From Hyphomicrobiales bacterium (GTDB taxonomy: Bacteria; Pseudomonadota; Alphaproteobacteria; Rhizobiales; Beijerinckiaceae), in the NCBI GenBank assembly GCA_930633525.1, contig CAKNFP010000001.1, positions 2,148,001 to 2,212,000 on the forward strand: a stretch of DNA of 64,000 nt. Direction: 5' to 3'. The position numbers and the translations under genes are program-made. Shown piece by piece: positions 61,251 to 64,000 of this stretch (position 1 is the first letter of the stretch; each line of letters begins with the position of its first letter). The notes beneath the pieces are model-generated. The model worked only from the letters and a program-made list of their open reading frames with translations, did not search any database and was not told where the DNA came from.

Positions 61251-62545
61251 GCGCCCTCTCGCCCTGGCTTCCCTCCATCCTCATGTTCGTGTTGTTCGCG
61301 TTGCGCACGCCCATCACCTGGGCGATGGCGATCCCGGCGCTCCTGTTCTTCATCATCAACCGCAACGACGTGCCGCTATCGACCTTCGCCCAGGAGATGG
61401 CAGAAGGCACCCAGTCGATCTCGCTCCTGGCGCTGCCATTCTTCGTATTGGCCGGGGCGATCATGAATGCGGCGGGCATCACGCGGCGCCTGCTCAACGT
61501 CGCCGAGATCCTTGTCGGCCACATGACCGGTGCGCTCGCGCAGATGTGCATCGTGCTCGCGACCCTGCTCGGCGGGCTCACCGCCTCCTCGAATGCCGAT
61601 GCAGCCATCCTGTCGAAGACGATCGGCCTGCAGATGGCCGAGCGCAACTATTCGCGCGCCTTCGCCGCGGTGGTTACCTCCAGCTCCTCGATCATCGCTT
61701 CGCTGCTGCCGCCCTCGATCGGTCTCATCATCTACGGCTATCTTACCGAGACCTCGATCGGCCGTCTGTTCGCCGCCGGCATCGTGCCCGGCCTCATGAT
61801 GTGCGCCGGCATGATGATCACCACCTATTTCGTGGCGAAGCGCCGCGGCTACGCGGCCCAGCGCACCAGCCGCGCGACCCTGCCGGAGGTGAAGCAGGCT
61901 CTTCTCGACGGGCTCTGGGCCCTGTCGGTGCCCTTCGTCATCCTGTTCGGCACGCGCTACGGCATCTTCACGACGACGGAGTCTGGCGCCGTTGTCGTCG
62001 TCTATGTCCTGCTCATCGGCCTGATCGTTTATCGCGCCTTCTCCTGGCGGCAGCTGCCGTCGATCATCCAGGAGGCGGTGCTCGACACGAGCGCGGTGAT
62101 GATCATGATCTGCGCGGCCTCGGCGCTGGGCTTCTATCTCGCCTGGGAGCAGGTGCCGCAGAAGATGGCTTCCGACCTCGCGAACTACGAGTGGAGCCCG
62201 CTCGGCCTGCTTCTCACCATCAACGTGCTGCTCATCATCATCGGCACGGCGATCGAGGGCTCCTCGGCGCTCATTATCCTGACGCCGATGCTGCTGCCGC
62301 TCATCCAGAAGGCCGGCATCGACCCCGTGCAGTTCGGCATCGTCATGGTCGCCAACCTCACCATTGCCGGCGTCACGCCGCCTGTCGGCGGCATGATGTA
62401 CATCGCCTCGCGCGTGCTGCGGGTGCCGATGAAGGACTACGCGATCGAGATCGGCCCCTTCCTCCTCATGATGATGGTACTGCTCGTCATCCTGAGCGCT
62501 TTCCCCGGCCTCTCGCTCTGGCTTCCCAATTTCTTCTACAACTGA
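61247..62545 (+). CDS. TRAP transporter large permease (DctM)
   Basis: 432 residues from the ATG at 61247 overlapping the DctQ stop; the longer open frame from 60659 is the shadow of DctQ. About twelve helices; family segments include SLLALPFFVLAGAIMNAAGI, GGLTASSNADAAILSKTIG, VTSSSSIIASLLPPSIGLII and GVTPPVGGMMYIASR. It carries the solute across the inner membrane, driven by a sodium or proton gradient. Confidence 0.95.
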   Translation: MSALSPWLPSILMFVLFALRTPITWAMAIPALLFFIINRNDVPLSTFAQEMAEGTQSISLLALPFFVLAGAIMNAAGITRRLLNVAEILVGHMTGALAQMCIVLATLLGGLTASSNADAAILSKTIGLQMAERNYSRAFAAVVTSSSSIIASLLPPSIGLIIYGYLTETSIGRLFAAGIVPGLMMCAGMMITTYFVAKRRGYAAQRTSRATLPEVKQALLDGLWALSVPFVILFGTRYGIFTTTESGAVVVVYVLLIGLIVYRAFSWRQLPSIIQEAVLDTSAVMIMICAASALGFYLAWEQVPQKMASDLANYEWSPLGLLLTINVLLIIIGTAIEGSSALIILTPMLLPLIQKAGIDPVQFGIVMVANLTIAGVTPPVGGMMYIASRVLRVPMKDYAIEIGPFLLMMMVLLVILSAFPGLSLWLPNFFYN

Positions 62546-62558
62546 CGGGATTGATACC

Positions 62559-63740
62559 GTGGCTCAGACCATCCTCCGCGGCATGACGTGGGACCACCCG
62601 CGCGGCTATGACCCGCTGGCCCGCGGGGCGGCCAGCTTCGAAGCGCGCCATCCCGGCCTTGAAGTCCAATGGGACAAGCGCAGCCTGCGCGAATTCGGCG
62701 AAGCGCCGCTCGAGGACTATGCGGGCGCTTATGACCTCATCGTCATCGATCATCCTTTCGTCGGCTTCGCCGCAGCCCATCCCTATCTCGTTGATTGGGC
62801 GACAGTGCTGAGCGATGCGGAGAAAGCCGACTTCGCCGCCGACAGCGTCGGCCAGTCATGGCCCTCTTACGACTATAAGGGGGGAATCTGGGCCCTGCCG
62901 CTCGATGCGGCGACGCAGGTCTCCTCCTGCCGGCCGGATCTTCTCGAGAAGCTCGGCGCGGAGATACCCCGGACTTTCGAGGAGGTGATCACCCTGGGCC
63001 GCCGGGCGAGAACCAAAGGCCAGTGGATCACCACCACCGCCTTTCCGACTGATGCCATCAGCACGGTGATATCGATCGCCGCCAATCTGGGGCATCCCAT
63101 CGTCGACGAAACGGAGACCTTCCTGCCGCCTGCGCTCGGCCGCGAGGTCATCAGCCGCTTCCACCAACTTGTCGACGTCGCGCATCCGAAGGCGCCCGCC
63201 ATGAACCCGATCCACGCCTATGAAGCGATGGTATCGGGCGATGACATCGTCTATTGCGCCTATGGCTACGGCTACACGAACTACGCCCGGGACAACGGGC
63301 GGCCGCGGCTCAGATTTGCCAATGCGCCAGCCCACAGCGATCGCGGGCCGGCCGGAACGCAGCTCGGCGGCACGGGCATCGCCGTCAGTGCTCTGTCGAA
63401 GAACCGCGACACCGCGATCGCTTATGCCAAGTGGCTCGCCGGCAAAGAGCATCAGACCGGGGAGTACGTCACCCTCGGCGGCCAGCCCGGAAGCCTCGCC
63501 GCCTGGACTCATGCGCAGAACGACGCGCTCTGCGGCGGCTTCTTCTCCGACACACTCGCTACGCTGGAAAGCGCCCATGTGCGGCCCCGCTTCGACGGCT
63601 GGATCCCGGTGTTCGAGCATTTCGGCGAACGGATAACCGCCTGCCTGAAGGGCGAGATCGACGACGCCGCGCTGATCGAGGAGCTCAATACGCAGTTCGC
63701 CGCCGCGCAGCGCAAGGCCGGCATCGGCGGGGGTGGCTGA
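62559..63740 (+). CDS. Family-1 solute-binding protein without signal peptide
   Basis: 393 residues from a GTG at 62559, 13 bp after DctM. The fold is that of ABC sugar-type binding proteins ([74 protein letters not shown]). Unlike those, no signal peptide or transmembrane segment precedes the mature-like start, so the protein should stay in the cytoplasm unless the start lies elsewhere. No ABC permease or ATPase is near. Placed between a TRAP permease and a CoA-transferase, it may sense or sequester the imported acid or its CoA ester, which is speculation. Confidence 0.8.
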   Translation: MAQTILRGMTWDHPRGYDPLARGAASFEARHPGLEVQWDKRSLREFGEAPLEDYAGAYDLIVIDHPFVGFAAAHPYLVDWATVLSDAEKADFAADSVGQSWPSYDYKGGIWALPLDAATQVSSCRPDLLEKLGAEIPRTFEEVITLGRRARTKGQWITTTAFPTDAISTVISIAANLGHPIVDETETFLPPALGREVISRFHQLVDVAHPKAPAMNPIHAYEAMVSGDDIVYCAYGYGYTNYARDNGRPRLRFANAPAHSDRGPAGTQLGGTGIAVSALSKNRDTAIAYAKWLAGKEHQTGEYVTLGGQPGSLAAWTHAQNDALCGGFFSDTLATLESAHVRPRFDGWIPVFEHFGERITACLKGEIDDAALIEELNTQFAAAQRKAGIGGGG

Positions 63741-63741
63741 C

Positions 63742-64000
63742 ATGATGAATACCGTCACGCGTCCGCTCGAAGGTCTCACTGTCCTCGACCTGAGCCAGTT
63801 CCTCTCCGGTCCGAGCGCAGCCCTGCGTCTGGCCGACATGGGAGCCACGGTCATCAAGGTAGAGCGCCCGGGTACCGGTGATCTCTGCCGCCAGCTCTAT
63901 ATCTCCAACCTCGAACTCGATGGCGACAGCACGCTGTTCCACACCATCAACCGCAACAAGCGAAGCTACGCGGCCGATCTCAAGAACCCGGCCGATATCG
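63742..64000 (+). CDS. CaiB/BaiF family III CoA-transferase (partial)
   Basis: Eighty-six N-terminal residues are visible before the window ends. [20 protein letters not shown], then [19 protein letters not shown] and [15 protein letters not shown] are the standard opening of class III CoA-transferases. These move CoA between carboxylic acids and so activate the acid taken up by the TRAP system. GGGGGTGGCTGAC precedes the ATG; the alternative ATG is one codon later. The catalytic Asp near residue 169 is outside the window. Confidence 0.93.
   Translation, partial: MMNTVTRPLEGLTVLDLSQFLSGPSAALRLADMGATVIKVERPGTGDLCRQLYISNLELDGDSTLFHTINRNKRSYAADLKNPADI

Overview
The window is GC-rich chromosomal DNA of an alphaproteobacterium, most probably from the Hyphomicrobiales (Rhizobiales). 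This rests on the NDUFA12-type complex I subunit next to a cobalamin-dependent class II ribonucleotide reductase, the adaptor/pump/adaptor RND operon, the PhaD/MnhD-type antiporter operon and intergenic palindromes of the rhizobial mosaic type. Genus-level placement is not possible from the sequence alone. I see no rRNA, tRNA, CRISPR array, prophage or intact insertion sequence.

Layout. 1-4.9 kb: the 5' part of an NDUFA12 homologue (minus) and nrdJ (plus), with two candidate NrdR boxes upstream of nrdJ. 5.0-10.5 kb: a membrane diguanylate cyclase, gamma-glutamyltransferase, a 33-residue membrane peptide and an MltB-type lytic transglycosylase. 10.7-12.9 kb: extraordinary poly-G and poly-C tracts, then a promoter, a TPP riboswitch and a two-gene ABC importer (permease and THI5-like binding protein, no ATPase). 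13-17.7 kb: a DUF4214 protein with an (EP)18 linker and a type I secretion-like C-terminus, divergent from a Tat-type multicopper oxidase. 18-24 kb: HD-domain protein with an upstream 11-codon ORF, GNAT acetyltransferase, two small exported or membrane proteins, a lipoprotein hydrolase, an AraC-type regulator and a decayed MFS gene.

24.6-34 kb: an adaptor-RND-adaptor efflux operon followed by a patatin phospholipase and an AI-2E/PerM-family membrane protein, convergent with a membrane metallophosphoesterase. 34.5-40.1 kb: a tightly overlapping Mrp-like operon in the order E-F-G-(DUF4040+B)-C-D-D', resembling the Mrp module of Mbh/Mbx complexes; it lacks a full MrpA. 40-49.4 kb: hydrolase, glycine-zipper lipoprotein, several exported proteins of unknown function, and an iron alcohol dehydrogenase with a thioesterase.

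49.7-56 kb: a minus-strand gene set of molybdenum hydroxylase large subunit, [2Fe-2S] subunit and dihaem cytochrome c, followed by an unrecognised exported protein and a polysaccharide-deacetylase-like protein. The first three suggest a periplasmic oxidation whose electrons leave through cytochrome c. 56.6-64 kb: a LuxR-type regulator, then MaoC hydratase and IclR regulator divergent from a TRAP importer (DctP-Q-M), a family-1 binding protein with no visible signal peptide and a CoA-transferase cut by the window edge. This last locus looks like uptake plus CoA-activation of an organic acid under IclR control.

Intergenic regions carry a family of MITE-like or mosaic repeats (about 8.73-9.00, 19.88-20.10 and 60.42-60.70 kb, with fragments elsewhere). 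Start codons were moved from the longest ORF wherever a ribosome-binding site, signal peptide or operon overlap supported a shorter protein.
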